A stretch of 64,000 nt of DNA, from contig CAIPQU010000053.1 in NCBI GenBank assembly GCA_903867305.1, forward strand, positions 1 to 64,000. The letters are read 5' to 3'. Origin of the DNA: an uncultured beta proteobacterium. GTDB taxonomy: Bacteria > Pseudomonadota > Gammaproteobacteria > Burkholderiales > Burkholderiaceae. Both the position numbers and the translations under genes were made by a program. Below, piece after piece: positions 1 to 8,221 of this stretch (position 1 is the stretch's first letter; the number at the start of each line of letters is the position of its first letter). The notes beneath the pieces are model-generated. The model saw only the letters and a list, made by a program, of their open reading frames with translations, was not told where the DNA came from and made no database searches.

Positions 1-479
1 ATTTGATGTTTCATTGTTTTTTGATAAGAGGTAGCTACAGCATTACCCGTAAAAGAAGCCCCACTAGGGTATGTTCCATATTGGGGAATTAAAATACGAT
101 CCTTAGTTGCAGTTGAGCCACCCAAATAGCTATAAGAAAACTTCATACCCCATAAATAACTAGAGTCTTGAAATTTTTGAAAATAACCAGCTTGAATAGC
201 TGGTGCAATTGTATTACTCGAGCTCATATCAATACTTACGGGTGGACCACCAGCAGTACCAGTTGATGTTGCACCGCTTCCTGTGTTTGTGGCAGTGGAT
301 ATACCAGTTGCTTGAAGTTGCTGATCATTAAATTGCGTGGAGTGCGCTCCAAATCCTAAACCCAAATAGGCTCCGGAGGTTGGAACTAAAGAGGAGCTTA
401 CTTGCTCCGCATTGGAGATTGAAGAACAGCTCGCAATTGCAGCCAAAAGACAAAGATTTTTTTTAAATAAAGTAGACAT
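1..479 (-). CDS. Outer-membrane beta-barrel-type protein, 3' end missing
   Basis: About 159 residues are visible before the window edge cuts the gene. It begins MSTLFKKNLCLLAAIASCSS with a signal peptide likely cleaved after SNA, followed by a glycine-rich stretch (YLGLGFGAH) and alternating aromatic/hydrophobic strands such as YLWGMKFSYSYLGG and APAIQAGYFQKF, which suit an opacity- or OmpW-like outer-membrane barrel. A Ser/Thr/Gly-rich linker lies near residues 58-80. The start ATG at 479 follows an AGGGG ribosome site that lies inside an inverted repeat. The gene is divergent from the Rieske gene. The precise family is not recognised; a porin-like or adhesin-like barrel would also fit. Confidence 0.7.
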   Translation of the reverse strand, partial: MSTLFKKNLCLLAAIASCSSISNAEQVSSSLVPTSGAYLGLGFGAHSTQFNDQQLQATGISTATNTGSGATSTGTAGGPPVSIDMSSSNTIAPAIQAGYFQKFQDSSYLWGMKFSYSYLGGSTATKDRILIPQYGTYPSGASFTGNAVATSYQKTMKHQ

Positions 480-481
480 TA

Positions 482-529
482 CGCCCCTATTTTCTAATTC
501 TGGGGCGATAGCGTTAGCAAAAGGCTAAC
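482..529 (-). promoter_or_regulatory. Two hairpins in the leader of the outer-membrane protein gene
   Basis: Read on the minus strand, GTTAGC pairs with GCTAAC (513-518 with 524-529, 5-nt loop). CGCCCC then pairs with GGGGCG (502-507 with 482-487, 14-nt loop). The second 3' arm contains the AGGGG Shine-Dalgarno sequence, two to three bases from the ATG, so the folded form would hide the ribosome site. The pairing is visible in the sequence; a regulatory role is inference. Confidence 0.4.
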
Positions 530-630
530 ACAGCTCAAAGTTTAATGTACCAATTATATGCTTAGATGACGAAATTTGCTTTGAGTCCGTTATCATAAGC
601 TTATGTTACAAAATTAAAGAGAGACTCTTT

Positions 631-2010
631 ATGAAAGCAGAGCAAAATGAGCTGTTGACCCGCATTGGGCTAGGCACGCCTTGCGGTTCTTTGATCCGCC
701 AATATTGGCAACCGGTAGCCTTACTGGATGAGTTTGATCCAGCGCTAGAGCCGAGTATGAAACTGCGTCCAATGAAGGCGGTTCGCCTACTGGGCCAGGA
801 CTTAGTATTGTTCAAGGACGATCAGGGCCGATGGGGTTTAATCGATCGTGATTGCCCGCATCGAGGTGCTGACCTCGCCTTTGGTCGTCACGAGGGTGAT
901 GGTATACGTTGCCCATTTCATGGCTGGAAATTTGACGCTACTGGTCAATGCCTGGAAACCCCTGCTGAACCAGCAGGAAGTAAGCTATGTGAACGCGTCA
1001 AACAACGCAGCTACGAGGTCCTTGAAAAAAGTGGCGTACTCTTCGCTTGGATGGGCGAAGAAGGCAAAGCACCAAAGTTTCCAAACTTTGATTGTTTTGC
1101 AGCCCCATCTACCCATGTGTTTGCTTTTAAAGGGATGTGGCAATGTAATTGGCTACAAGCGTTCGAGGTCGGTATCGATCCAGCACACACTTCTTTTTTA
1201 CACCGTTTTCTGAATGATGAGTCGCTTGATGGGATTGGTGACAACCCAGGCGGAAAACAATTTCGCAGTGCCAGTGCTGGCGACTTCAATGGGGAACGTT
1301 GGCCGATGACACGTATTATGCGTGAGTTCTGTAAACCAGAAATTACGTTTGAGCCTAAGCCTTGGGGCTATCAGATCACAACACTGCGACCGATGACTGA
1401 TGAACTAACTCATGTGCGAGTGACTCATGAAATTTTTCCACAAACCTTTGTGATCCCTCTATCTGAGACATTGACCATTACACAGATGCATGTGCCGATT
1501 GATGATACGCATACCTATTGGTACTCTTTCTTCACTAGTTTTTCCGGCCCTGTAGATAAACAGGCTATGCGTCATCAACGAACGCAATATATCCCTCCTC
1601 CACAATTTATTCCTAAGTCTGGTAGACATAATGATTGGGGCTTTAACCCCAAAGAGCAACGTGAGTCTACTTATCTAGGTATGGGAGAGGATGACATCAA
1701 CGTTCATGATCAATGGGCAGTGGAAAGCATGGGCCCCATTCAGGATCGTACTAGAGAACATTTAGGTACTACAGACAAGGTGATTATGGCCAACCGTCGT
1801 CAATTGTTGCAGGCGATTGAATCCGTTCAATCGGGCGGTTTAGCTCCTTGTATGGCAGATCCAACCTTGTCTGATCAACAACAAGGACCAGATACCATTG
1901 ATGGCATTGCACCAGCAGGTTCTTGGAGTAACTGGTTCAAAGAACAGGTGAATGCCAAACGTGATGGCGCTCCTTGGATTGCGAAAACAAACGAAAAAGT
2001 ACTGACGTGA
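631..2010 (+). CDS. Rieske non-haem iron oxygenase, large subunit (phthalate 4,5-dioxygenase-like)
   Basis: This 459-residue protein is the terminal oxygenase of a ring-hydroxylating or demethylating system in the cytoplasm. The Rieske cluster ligands are C75-x-H77 and C94-x2-H97 (DCPHRG and CPFHGW). The mononuclear iron site is seen as D183-P-A-H186-T-S-F-L-H191. The start, EQNELLTRIGLGTP followed by RQYWQPV, and the length are typical of the phthalate 4,5-dioxygenase group, which uses separate reductase and ferredoxin components. The 15 bases before the ATG are a small palindrome (AAAGAG-aga-CTCTTT, 616-630) that includes the ribosome site. It is first in a three-gene set with a glutamine-synthetase-like ligase and a ferredoxin. 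The substrate cannot be read from sequence; the ligase neighbour hints at an amine or amide compound. Confidence 0.9.
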   Translation: MKAEQNELLTRIGLGTPCGSLIRQYWQPVALLDEFDPALEPSMKLRPMKAVRLLGQDLVLFKDDQGRWGLIDRDCPHRGADLAFGRHEGDGIRCPFHGWKFDATGQCLETPAEPAGSKLCERVKQRSYEVLEKSGVLFAWMGEEGKAPKFPNFDCFAAPSTHVFAFKGMWQCNWLQAFEVGIDPAHTSFLHRFLNDESLDGIGDNPGGKQFRSASAGDFNGERWPMTRIMREFCKPEITFEPKPWGYQITTLRPMTDELTHVRVTHEIFPQTFVIPLSETLTITQMHVPIDDTHTYWYSFFTSFSGPVDKQAMRHQRTQYIPPPQFIPKSGRHNDWGFNPKEQRESTYLGMGEDDINVHDQWAVESMGPIQDRTREHLGTTDKVIMANRRQLLQAIESVQSGGLAPCMADPTLSDQQQGPDTIDGIAPAGSWSNWFKEQVNAKRDGAPWIAKTNEKVLT

Positions 2011-3485
2011 CAGCATTTGCAACATTATGCGGTATTCAGGATGCGGCTCGTTTAGAAGCAATCGAGCGGACTTTGCTACAAATAAAAACCCGTGAATTAG
2101 AATTGGTACGTATCGGATGGTGCGATCTTCACGGTATTGTCCGTGGCAAAACATTAGTAGCCTCCGCTTTACCTAAAACCTTTCATGAAGGGGTGAGTAT
2201 GGTAAGTACACTCATGCTCAAAGACACCTCTGATCGAACCGCTTTTAAGGTTTTTGAGCCAGAAGGTACTTCCTCATTACCTGGCTTTGGTCAAGGTGGT
2301 AATTTACTCTTGCTCCCTGACCCAGATAGTTTTCAGCAATTACCCTGGACTGACTCAACGGGTTGGTTAAGGGCGCAACCTTGGTTTACTGATGGTAGCC
2401 CTGTGGAGTTAGATACACGTCGTATTCTTCAACGTGCACTTCAGAATCTAGGGACTCAAGGCATATCTATGCAATGCGGACTCGAAGTAGAATTCCACAT
2501 CTACAAAATTGAAGATACTAATGCTCAACTCAATCCCGAGTTGGCAAATTGGCCAGGAGATGCGCCAGTTGTCAGTATGATCCATCCAGGATACAGTTTG
2601 CTGACTGAGGAGTGGTTTGACATGGCCGAACCGGCGATGCGAATCGTACAACGTACTGCACAGGAACTTGGATTACCACTATTATCACTAGAAATTGAGA
2701 TGGGACCTAGTCAAGTGGAAGCCGTGTTTGACGTCACGGACGCAATGACTGCTGCCGATAATATGGTTTTATTTCGCAGTGCAGTCAAGCAAGCACTTCG
2801 TCGGGCTGGATATCATGCTACTTTTATGTGTCGACCGCCCTTCCCGAACATCATGTCTAGTGGCTGGCATTTGCATCAGTCTTTAATTGATCAATCTTCT
2901 GGTCAAAATCTATTTCTGCGCTCTTCTCCAGCTAGTGGCTCCACCCCAATGGATGCTGGCTATATCCTTTCAGATCTTGGAGAGCATTACCTAGCAGGAT
3001 TATTGGATCATGCAAGAGGTATGACCGTATTTTGTACACCCACCACCAACGGATTTGGTCGATTTGGCGCAAACGCTTTAGCCCCCCAATCTGTTCTTTG
3101 GGGTCGCGACAATCGTGGTGCGATGCTACGTGTCATTGGAGAATGTGGTGACGCCGGCACTCGAATCGAAAATCGGCTGGGGGAATCAGGAGCGAATCCT
3201 TATCTGTATATCGCCTCACAAATTTATGCGGGACTAGATGGAATCGAACGAAAGCTTCGCGCACCTCCTGCAACCCAAGACCCTTACAACAGTTCTAATA
3301 TGCATTTACCGAATAGCCTTAGTGGAGCCCTCAATGCTTTGAATAATGACGCTGCTTTGGTCTTGGCTTTTGGAAATGATTTTTTGTCGTATTTCACCCA
3401 AATCAAAAGTTCAGAAGCACTGCGATATGAACAGGCAAAGGATAAAAACGACTTCCAGCGCCGTGAATACTTTAGTAGGATTTAA
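2007..3485 (+). CDS. Glutamine-synthetase-family ligase (PuuA/GlnT/gamma-glutamylamide synthetase-like)
   Basis: The start chosen is GTG at 2007, which overlaps the upstream stop as GTGA and gives 492 residues; a TTG at 1974 would add 11. The catalytic set of the glutamine synthetase fold is present in order: GLEVEFHIY (metal Glu), GPSQVEAVFD, SSGWHLHQSL (metal His), NGFGRF, the WGRDNRGAMLRV arginines, TRIENRLGESGANPYLYIA, and DGI near the end. The N-terminal half and the missing adenylylation region fit the PuuA/GlnT-like group, which joins glutamate to amines, rather than GlnA. Known precedents put such ligases beside Rieske oxygenases (AtdA1 in aniline degradation) or in isopropylamine and polyamine pathways. 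A role in gamma-glutamylating an amine before or around oxygenation is inference. Confidence 0.85.
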   Translation: MTAFATLCGIQDAARLEAIERTLLQIKTRELELVRIGWCDLHGIVRGKTLVASALPKTFHEGVSMVSTLMLKDTSDRTAFKVFEPEGTSSLPGFGQGGNLLLLPDPDSFQQLPWTDSTGWLRAQPWFTDGSPVELDTRRILQRALQNLGTQGISMQCGLEVEFHIYKIEDTNAQLNPELANWPGDAPVVSMIHPGYSLLTEEWFDMAEPAMRIVQRTAQELGLPLLSLEIEMGPSQVEAVFDVTDAMTAADNMVLFRSAVKQALRRAGYHATFMCRPPFPNIMSSGWHLHQSLIDQSSGQNLFLRSSPASGSTPMDAGYILSDLGEHYLAGLLDHARGMTVFCTPTTNGFGRFGANALAPQSVLWGRDNRGAMLRVIGECGDAGTRIENRLGESGANPYLYIASQIYAGLDGIERKLRAPPATQDPYNSSNMHLPNSLSGALNALNNDAALVLAFGNDFLSYFTQIKSSEALRYEQAKDKNDFQRREYFSRI

Positions 3486-3821
3486 ATGATTACCGTTTAC
3501 TTTTTATCCACTGCAAAAGATGGATCCATCATCAATAAAAGCTTTCATACTCAGACTGGTCAAAGTCTCATGGAGGCGGCTATGAAGAATGGTATTCAAG
3601 GAATAGCAGCCGACTGTGGAGGTTTGTTAACCTGTGCTACATGCCATGTCTTTGTGAGTGAGGATTGGTCGTCAAATATACCCAAAGCAAGTGACGAGGA
3701 ATTAGCAATGCTAGAATTTACTGCGATTCCTCCCCAAGAAAATAGCCGATTAAGTTGTCAGATTTTACTGACAAAAAAGCTTGATGGGCTTACCGTAACG
3801 CTCCCTAGCACTCAGTACTAA
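3486..3821 (+). CDS. [2Fe-2S] ferredoxin, adrenodoxin/putidaredoxin type
   Basis: A 111-residue electron carrier. The cluster cysteines are C44-x5-C50-x2-C53 and C91 (ADCGGLLTCATCHVF and RLSCQI), the spacing of vertebrate-type and class II bacterial ferredoxins. The ATG directly follows the stop of the ligase gene, so translation is very probably coupled. It most likely passes electrons to the Rieske oxygenase two genes upstream. No ferredoxin reductase lies in this window, so the reductase must be encoded elsewhere. Confidence 0.9.
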   Translation: MITVYFLSTAKDGSIINKSFHTQTGQSLMEAAMKNGIQGIAADCGGLLTCATCHVFVSEDWSSNIPKASDEELAMLEFTAIPPQENSRLSCQILLTKKLDGLTVTLPSTQY

Positions 3822-4148
3822 ATTATTTCTTTTTTAGAAAAATATTGTTGATATACACTTCAAGAGTGTTTTTCAAGCCTCAAATCAACTTAAAAAATAA
3901 AATGATGTAAATTTTTATAACTTTTTAAGAGCTTATCTGCCTTCATAAAAATTAATTTAATTATCTTTGTAATAAAAATTACATATTGGGTCCTTTTTAA
4001 TAAAGGCCAGTTTTACACATCATCACTTTTTCATCATTAAGACGTATTAATGAAATAAAAAATCCATTTCAGTGACATCTGTTTGAAATAAAAACTTTCT
4101 AAATTAGTGTTATCCCTAATTTTTAAACCTAAAGTGATTTCTTCAAAC
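3822..4148. other. AT-rich intergenic region between the oxygenase and TonB operons
   Basis: No gene is visible in about 327 bases. A weak terminator-like hairpin lies at 3855-3873 (ACACT-tcaag-AGTGT followed by a T run), suitably placed for the ferredoxin operon. The rest is very AT-rich and should hold the promoter of the TonB operon, but I could not fix -35/-10 boxes. I looked for a Pho box and for a Fur-type repeat and found neither convincingly. Confidence 0.4.
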
Positions 4149-6419
4149 ATGAAAAATACTCATCAAATAAAACCTCTTGTTTTTTCCTTAATTGTTGCAG
4201 GTCTTATCTCACCTGTAATTTCTTTTGCCCAACAAGTAACTGATGTGGGTATTGTTAATGCAACTGGAGGGGCATCTTCATCTCAAGATAATCCTAAAAA
4301 TTATCCATCTGTTGTAACTTCGCCTGTTCGCAATACTGTAGAAGTAGCACGTCCCGTTGCCGAACTCAGTAAAGAGTATATTGACAACTTTACGGCACCA
4401 ACTGCAACCTTTGCTGATCGTGCAAGTATGCTACCAGGGGCATATGGATTTAGTTCCAATGGGTCAGGTGGTGGTGATGAAAAAATTTGGTTTAGAGGCT
4501 TTAAAGACGGCAACTTTACCATGACATTTGATGGTATCCCTTTTAACGATACCAATGACCCAACTCACCATTCACAAGTCTTTTTCCCAGGACCATTCAT
4601 CGGTGGGATTACATCTGACCGGAGTCCAGGAACTGCATCCTCTCTTGGACCTGCGAATTTTGGCGGTACTGTAGGATTATTATCAAAGCCGATCGATAAC
4701 ACTCAACGTATAACTGGTGCTTATACCTACGGTAGTTTCAATACTCAGCAAATGGAGGCTGAATATGCATCTGGCTATACAAGTGAAACCTCCAATACTA
4801 AATTTTTAATTAATGCGCATCACTTTACATCTGATGGTGCTCAAAGTTTTAATCCTCAATATAGAGACGGGGCTAGCTTTAAGATTGAATCTGCACTCAC
4901 CTCTGATACTTTATTAACAGCTTTCTCTTCTTGGACACATTACCTCTCTAATGCAGGTGGGGGGGGGAATCCGGCAACCTTTGCATGCTACAACACGGGC
5001 TCTATTACTGGATGCTCTCCTAAAGCAAATTACATGTATGTCAATAGTAATGACCCAACACGCCTCGATAACATGGCGTACTCTCATTATGATGTTACAG
5101 CTTCTTTTAATTATTTAGGATTTAACTCTAACCTAGGCAATGGCTGGAAACTCGATAATAAAACGTATTTTAACTACTATAGTAACCAACAAAATTATGC
5201 TGTTTTTAAAGCACCGGATGCCTTATATAGCGCAACGGCTACAAAAGCGGGCATGGATAAATTAAATTCTTATCATACCTTAGGTAATATTTTGCGGCTG
5301 ACAAAAGATACTGAATACGGTATTTTAAGAACTGGTATACAGGTAGAAAGAGCTGATACGCCTAGACATCAAATATATGCGAATCCTGTGACAGGTGGAT
5401 ATACGAACCCTAATGGAGCTAGTGCCGGCGGTGTTTCTTTTAACGAAGACTTTGTGACGACCACAATTCAACCTTACGTTGAATTTGCAGCTAAAGTAAC
5501 TGACAAACTTACTGTTACACCAGGTGTTAAATATAATTCTTATCGAATGGATTTAACTCAATTTGCTGATGATGGAACTGTTGGAAATCTCAATGGTCAG
5601 CCCTATGTACAACATAGCGCAACATACACTGACGTTTTACCATTTTTAGATGCGCGTTATATGCTACAAAAAAATTGGTCAGTCTATGCCCAATACGCAA
5701 CTGGGGATGTCATCCCTCCATCCAGTGTATTTGATTCAACAGGTGCAAACGTTTCAGTATTGCCATCTCCCATTAGAACAACAACGAATCAAATTGGAAC
5801 AGTTTATCAAGCAAGAGATTTTATGGTTGATGCAGATATTTTCATTACAAAAGCAGATAGAAGCTATGCCTCTGCAACTGACCCGAACAATCCCTCTTAT
5901 AAATATTTTTATGCAGCACCCTCTACAACCTATAAAGGTATAGAAGTTTCAGGTAATGTGGTACTTGGTGGCGGGTTTAATCTCTATGCTAATGCTATGG
6001 CATATAACGCAACATACGATACCACAGGCTTAGCTGTAGCTAACGTTCCAAGTGATATGGAATCTGTAGCTCTATTTTATAGAGAGGGTCCTTGGGCACT
6101 TGGTGGAACAGTGAAACGAATTGGTCCACAATACCAAGACAACACGAATGTGAGTCAATCTAACGAATGGTATAGCTTAGACCCAATTTTTATTACTAAT
6201 ATTTATGCCAATTACACCTTTAATAACATTCCATCCTATGCTAAAGGTGCGAAGATACGTTTTGGAGTTAACAACTTATTCAATAAAAATTACTTGATTG
6301 CCTTCACTCCTGTATCAACTTCACAAAGTGCTTCGCATCAACCTGGAGCAGCTGCGAATGATCAAGTGACGTATACGTCTGGTATCGCTGCTTATACAAC
6401 TCTCATTGTGGACTTCTAA
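4149..6419 (+). CDS. TonB-dependent outer-membrane receptor
   Basis: From ATG 4149 the protein has 756 residues; an upstream in-frame GTG at 4107 is less likely because the signal peptide (MKNTHQIKPLVFSLIVAG, then SFAQQ) begins at 4149. The plug domain follows (about residues 60-185: SKEYIDNFTAPTATFADRA, IWFRGFKDG, MTFDGIPFNDTND, GPANFGGTVGLLSKP). The long 22-strand-type barrel ends in VNNLFNKNYL and a final TTLIVDF with the terminal Phe expected of outer-membrane barrels. The ligand is unknown. It heads an operon with its own ExbB, ExbD and TonB and a phosphatase-like lipoprotein, which suggests uptake of a phosphate-bearing or metal-chelating compound. Confidence 0.92.
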   Translation: MKNTHQIKPLVFSLIVAGLISPVISFAQQVTDVGIVNATGGASSSQDNPKNYPSVVTSPVRNTVEVARPVAELSKEYIDNFTAPTATFADRASMLPGAYGFSSNGSGGGDEKIWFRGFKDGNFTMTFDGIPFNDTNDPTHHSQVFFPGPFIGGITSDRSPGTASSLGPANFGGTVGLLSKPIDNTQRITGAYTYGSFNTQQMEAEYASGYTSETSNTKFLINAHHFTSDGAQSFNPQYRDGASFKIESALTSDTLLTAFSSWTHYLSNAGGGGNPATFACYNTGSITGCSPKANYMYVNSNDPTRLDNMAYSHYDVTASFNYLGFNSNLGNGWKLDNKTYFNYYSNQQNYAVFKAPDALYSATATKAGMDKLNSYHTLGNILRLTKDTEYGILRTGIQVERADTPRHQIYANPVTGGYTNPNGASAGGVSFNEDFVTTTIQPYVEFAAKVTDKLTVTPGVKYNSYRMDLTQFADDGTVGNLNGQPYVQHSATYTDVLPFLDARYMLQKNWSVYAQYATGDVIPPSSVFDSTGANVSVLPSPIRTTTNQIGTVYQARDFMVDADIFITKADRSYASATDPNNPSYKYFYAAPSTTYKGIEVSGNVVLGGGFNLYANAMAYNATYDTTGLAVANVPSDMESVALFYREGPWALGGTVKRIGPQYQDNTNVSQSNEWYSLDPIFITNIYANYTFNNIPSYAKGAKIRFGVNNLFNKNYLIAFTPVSTSQSASHQPGAAANDQVTYTSGIAAYTTLIVDF

Positions 6420-6470
6420 TCGACAATTTATTTTTAATGTGTAATTTAAAGTCTACCGAAAAGGATTTGT

Positions 6471-7094
6471 ATGTCTATTGAATTTCTACTCCGTCTAGCG
6501 AATGAATCAGGCGGAGTAATTTACCTGATGTTTGTTTTACTATTTATTGCAATATTTATCATCATTGAACGTCTAAAATTTCTAGCGGATATGAAAAAGG
6601 TAGGTTTGCAATTGATTACCTTGTGCCAAAACTCAAAGTCAGTTAACAAAGAAAGTCTTCAAGCCTTCCAAGAAAGTCATGCTGAAATTCCATCAGTAAG
6701 ATTAGTCAATGTTGCTTTAAGGGAGAATATTGAAGGCCTTACTCGCGAAGATCTTGATGGCAAACTTGAGGAGGAAATCATGCATCAAGTTCCACGGCTT
6801 GATCAAACCGTTTGGATGCTGGATACCATTATTACCTTAGCTCCCCTTCTTGGATTATTTGGAACCATTATCGGTATGTTTAATGCCATGTTTGGTCTAA
6901 CAGATATTCAGAACTCCGCTGCACAAATTTCAAGTGGTATTTCTGAGGCGCTAGTATCGACGGCATTTGGTTTAATTATTGCGATGTTAGGCCTTAGCTT
7001 CTTTAACAATATTAATACGCAGATTCGATTTCTCGTGCATCAAATGGAGACTTTAAAAGTTATGATTGTCAATCGTAGACATCTATTTGAATAA
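6471..7094 (+). CDS. exbB: ExbB/TolQ/MotA-family proton channel protein
   Basis: A 207-residue inner-membrane protein that, with ExbD, converts proton flow into TonB motion. The first membrane segment is near residues 15-33 (YLMFVLLFIAIFIIIERL). Two more flank the typical ExbB core: LDTIITLAPLLGLFGTIIGM (about 117-140) and SEALVSTAFGLIIAMLGL (about 160-182). An AAGGA ribosome site sits about ten bases before the ATG. It is 51 bases after the receptor and 14 before exbD, so it is almost certainly in the same operon and dedicated to this receptor. Confidence 0.92.
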   Translation: MSIEFLLRLANESGGVIYLMFVLLFIAIFIIIERLKFLADMKKVGLQLITLCQNSKSVNKESLQAFQESHAEIPSVRLVNVALRENIEGLTREDLDGKLEEEIMHQVPRLDQTVWMLDTIITLAPLLGLFGTIIGMFNAMFGLTDIQNSAAQISSGISEALVSTAFGLIIAMLGLSFFNNINTQIRFLVHQMETLKVMIVNRRHLFE

Positions 7095-7108
7095 TTAGGA
7101 TAAATCAC

Positions 7109-7504
7109 ATGCGTTATCTTGAAGTTAAAAAACCAAGGATAGAAATCATTCCCATGATTGATATCATGTTATTTCTGCTGGTATTTTTTATTATGTTGGC
7201 ATTAAAGATGATCCCTACAAGTGGACATGTGACCAAATTACCTACTAGCTCAACTGCCACCACAATTCCTAATCCAAAGTTAACCGTTGAAATCCTTCCT
7301 ACCGGTGAAATTAATGTCGATAGTAAATCAAGTTCTATAGCAGGATTAACCGATTACTTAAAACAAAGAGATGCCAGTAAAATTTCCGTTACTTTAGTCG
7401 GTGCTGATACGGTTTCATTGCAACAGTTGATGTCAGTCATTGATGCGATTAAATCTGGTGGGGCATCTCAAATATCTCTTGCAGCAATTAATCGATCAAA
7501 ATAA
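7109..7504 (+). CDS. exbD: ExbD/TolR-family protein
   Basis: A 131-residue partner of ExbB. It has a short cytoplasmic N-terminus and one membrane helix (about residues 16-36, IPMIDIMLFLLVFFIML) carrying Asp18, the proton-binding residue essential in ExbD and TolR. A periplasmic domain rich in beta strands follows (LTVEILPTGEINVD and ISVTLVGADTVSLQQLMSVI). The preceding TTAGGA provides the ribosome site. It lies between exbB and tonB with very short gaps, which supports one co-translated energy-transduction unit. Confidence 0.92.
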   Translation: MRYLEVKKPRIEIIPMIDIMLFLLVFFIMLALKMIPTSGHVTKLPTSSTATTIPNPKLTVEILPTGEINVDSKSSSIAGLTDYLKQRDASKISVTLVGADTVSLQQLMSVIDAIKSGGASQISLAAINRSK

Positions 7505-7507
7505 TAA

Positions 7508-8212
7508 ATGACTATGCAATTTTCGATGGCTTCAGCTCATCAAAATCGCCATCCATTTTCTAAGCTAGATATTTATTTTTTTGCAATAGCTATTGAAGCC
7601 ATTCTTATTGGATTTGTTGTATTTATTTTAATGAGCAAATTTTTACGAACTTCATCTACTGAAAATACCATCAATTTAGTCTTCAATGAAATTTCTCAGG
7701 AAAAACTCCAAGAACCTGAAAAACCAAAAATAATTCCCAAACCTATTAAAGAACAGATTAAAACACCTGTAAAACCAAACACCCCTAAGGTCACTCCCGA
7801 CATACCAAGGTCTGAAATGCCATCAGAAAATCAAGCCTCCCCAATTCCTCACAATCCAAGCCATATTTCTGAAAGCACTGCATCCACGACTAGCCAAGCA
7901 TCATCCAATACGACAAATAAACCTGACCCCATGTCTCTTTATAGAGGACAAGTCAATGCAGCGATCCAAGCTGCAACTGTTTGTACGTCAGTCGCAAAAG
8001 ATATGAACCTCGTTGGTAAAACGAGAATTCAATTTAATTTAAAAGACTCTCAACAATCAGGTGCTAGTATCATGACAACTAGTGGTATTCCAATGTTAGA
8101 TAGATCGGCCATGACTGCTGTTCAAATAGCAAAATACCCGAAGCCACCTGAAGAATTTGTGGGTGAAAACAAGGTAATGACTGTTTTAGTGAATTTAAAT
8201 TGCAGTAATTAA
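7508..8212 (+). CDS. tonB: TonB-family energy transducer
   Basis: A 234-residue protein with the TonB layout. It has a single N-terminal membrane anchor (about residues 20-42, IYFFAIAIEAILIGFVVFIL), a Pro/Lys- and Pro/Glu-rich spacer (about 60-110, EPEKPKIIPKPIKEQ and TPVKPNTPKVTP), a Ser/Thr-rich stretch, and a C-terminal domain of the TonB/TolA kind (about 155-234, GKTRIQFNLKDSQQSGASI and AMTAVQIAKYPKPPEEF). The ATG is three bases after the exbD stop. It presumably spans the periplasm to the receptor encoded upstream. Confidence 0.88.
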   Translation: MTMQFSMASAHQNRHPFSKLDIYFFAIAIEAILIGFVVFILMSKFLRTSSTENTINLVFNEISQEKLQEPEKPKIIPKPIKEQIKTPVKPNTPKVTPDIPRSEMPSENQASPIPHNPSHISESTASTTSQASSNTTNKPDPMSLYRGQVNAAIQAATVCTSVAKDMNLVGKTRIQFNLKDSQQSGASIMTTSGIPMLDRSAMTAVQIAKYPKPPEEFVGENKVMTVLVNLNCSN

Positions 8213-8221
8213 GACTGTCTT

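Noticed and set aside
848-1213. 121-codon open frame on the plus strand
   Set aside because: Out-of-frame shadow of the Rieske gene, whose motifs are unambiguous in the other frame.
3990-4110. Possible Pho box or Fur box before the TonB operon
   Set aside because: TGACAT and CTGTTT pieces occur but do not form the 7+4 spaced repeat of a Pho box, and no Fur-type repeat is clear.
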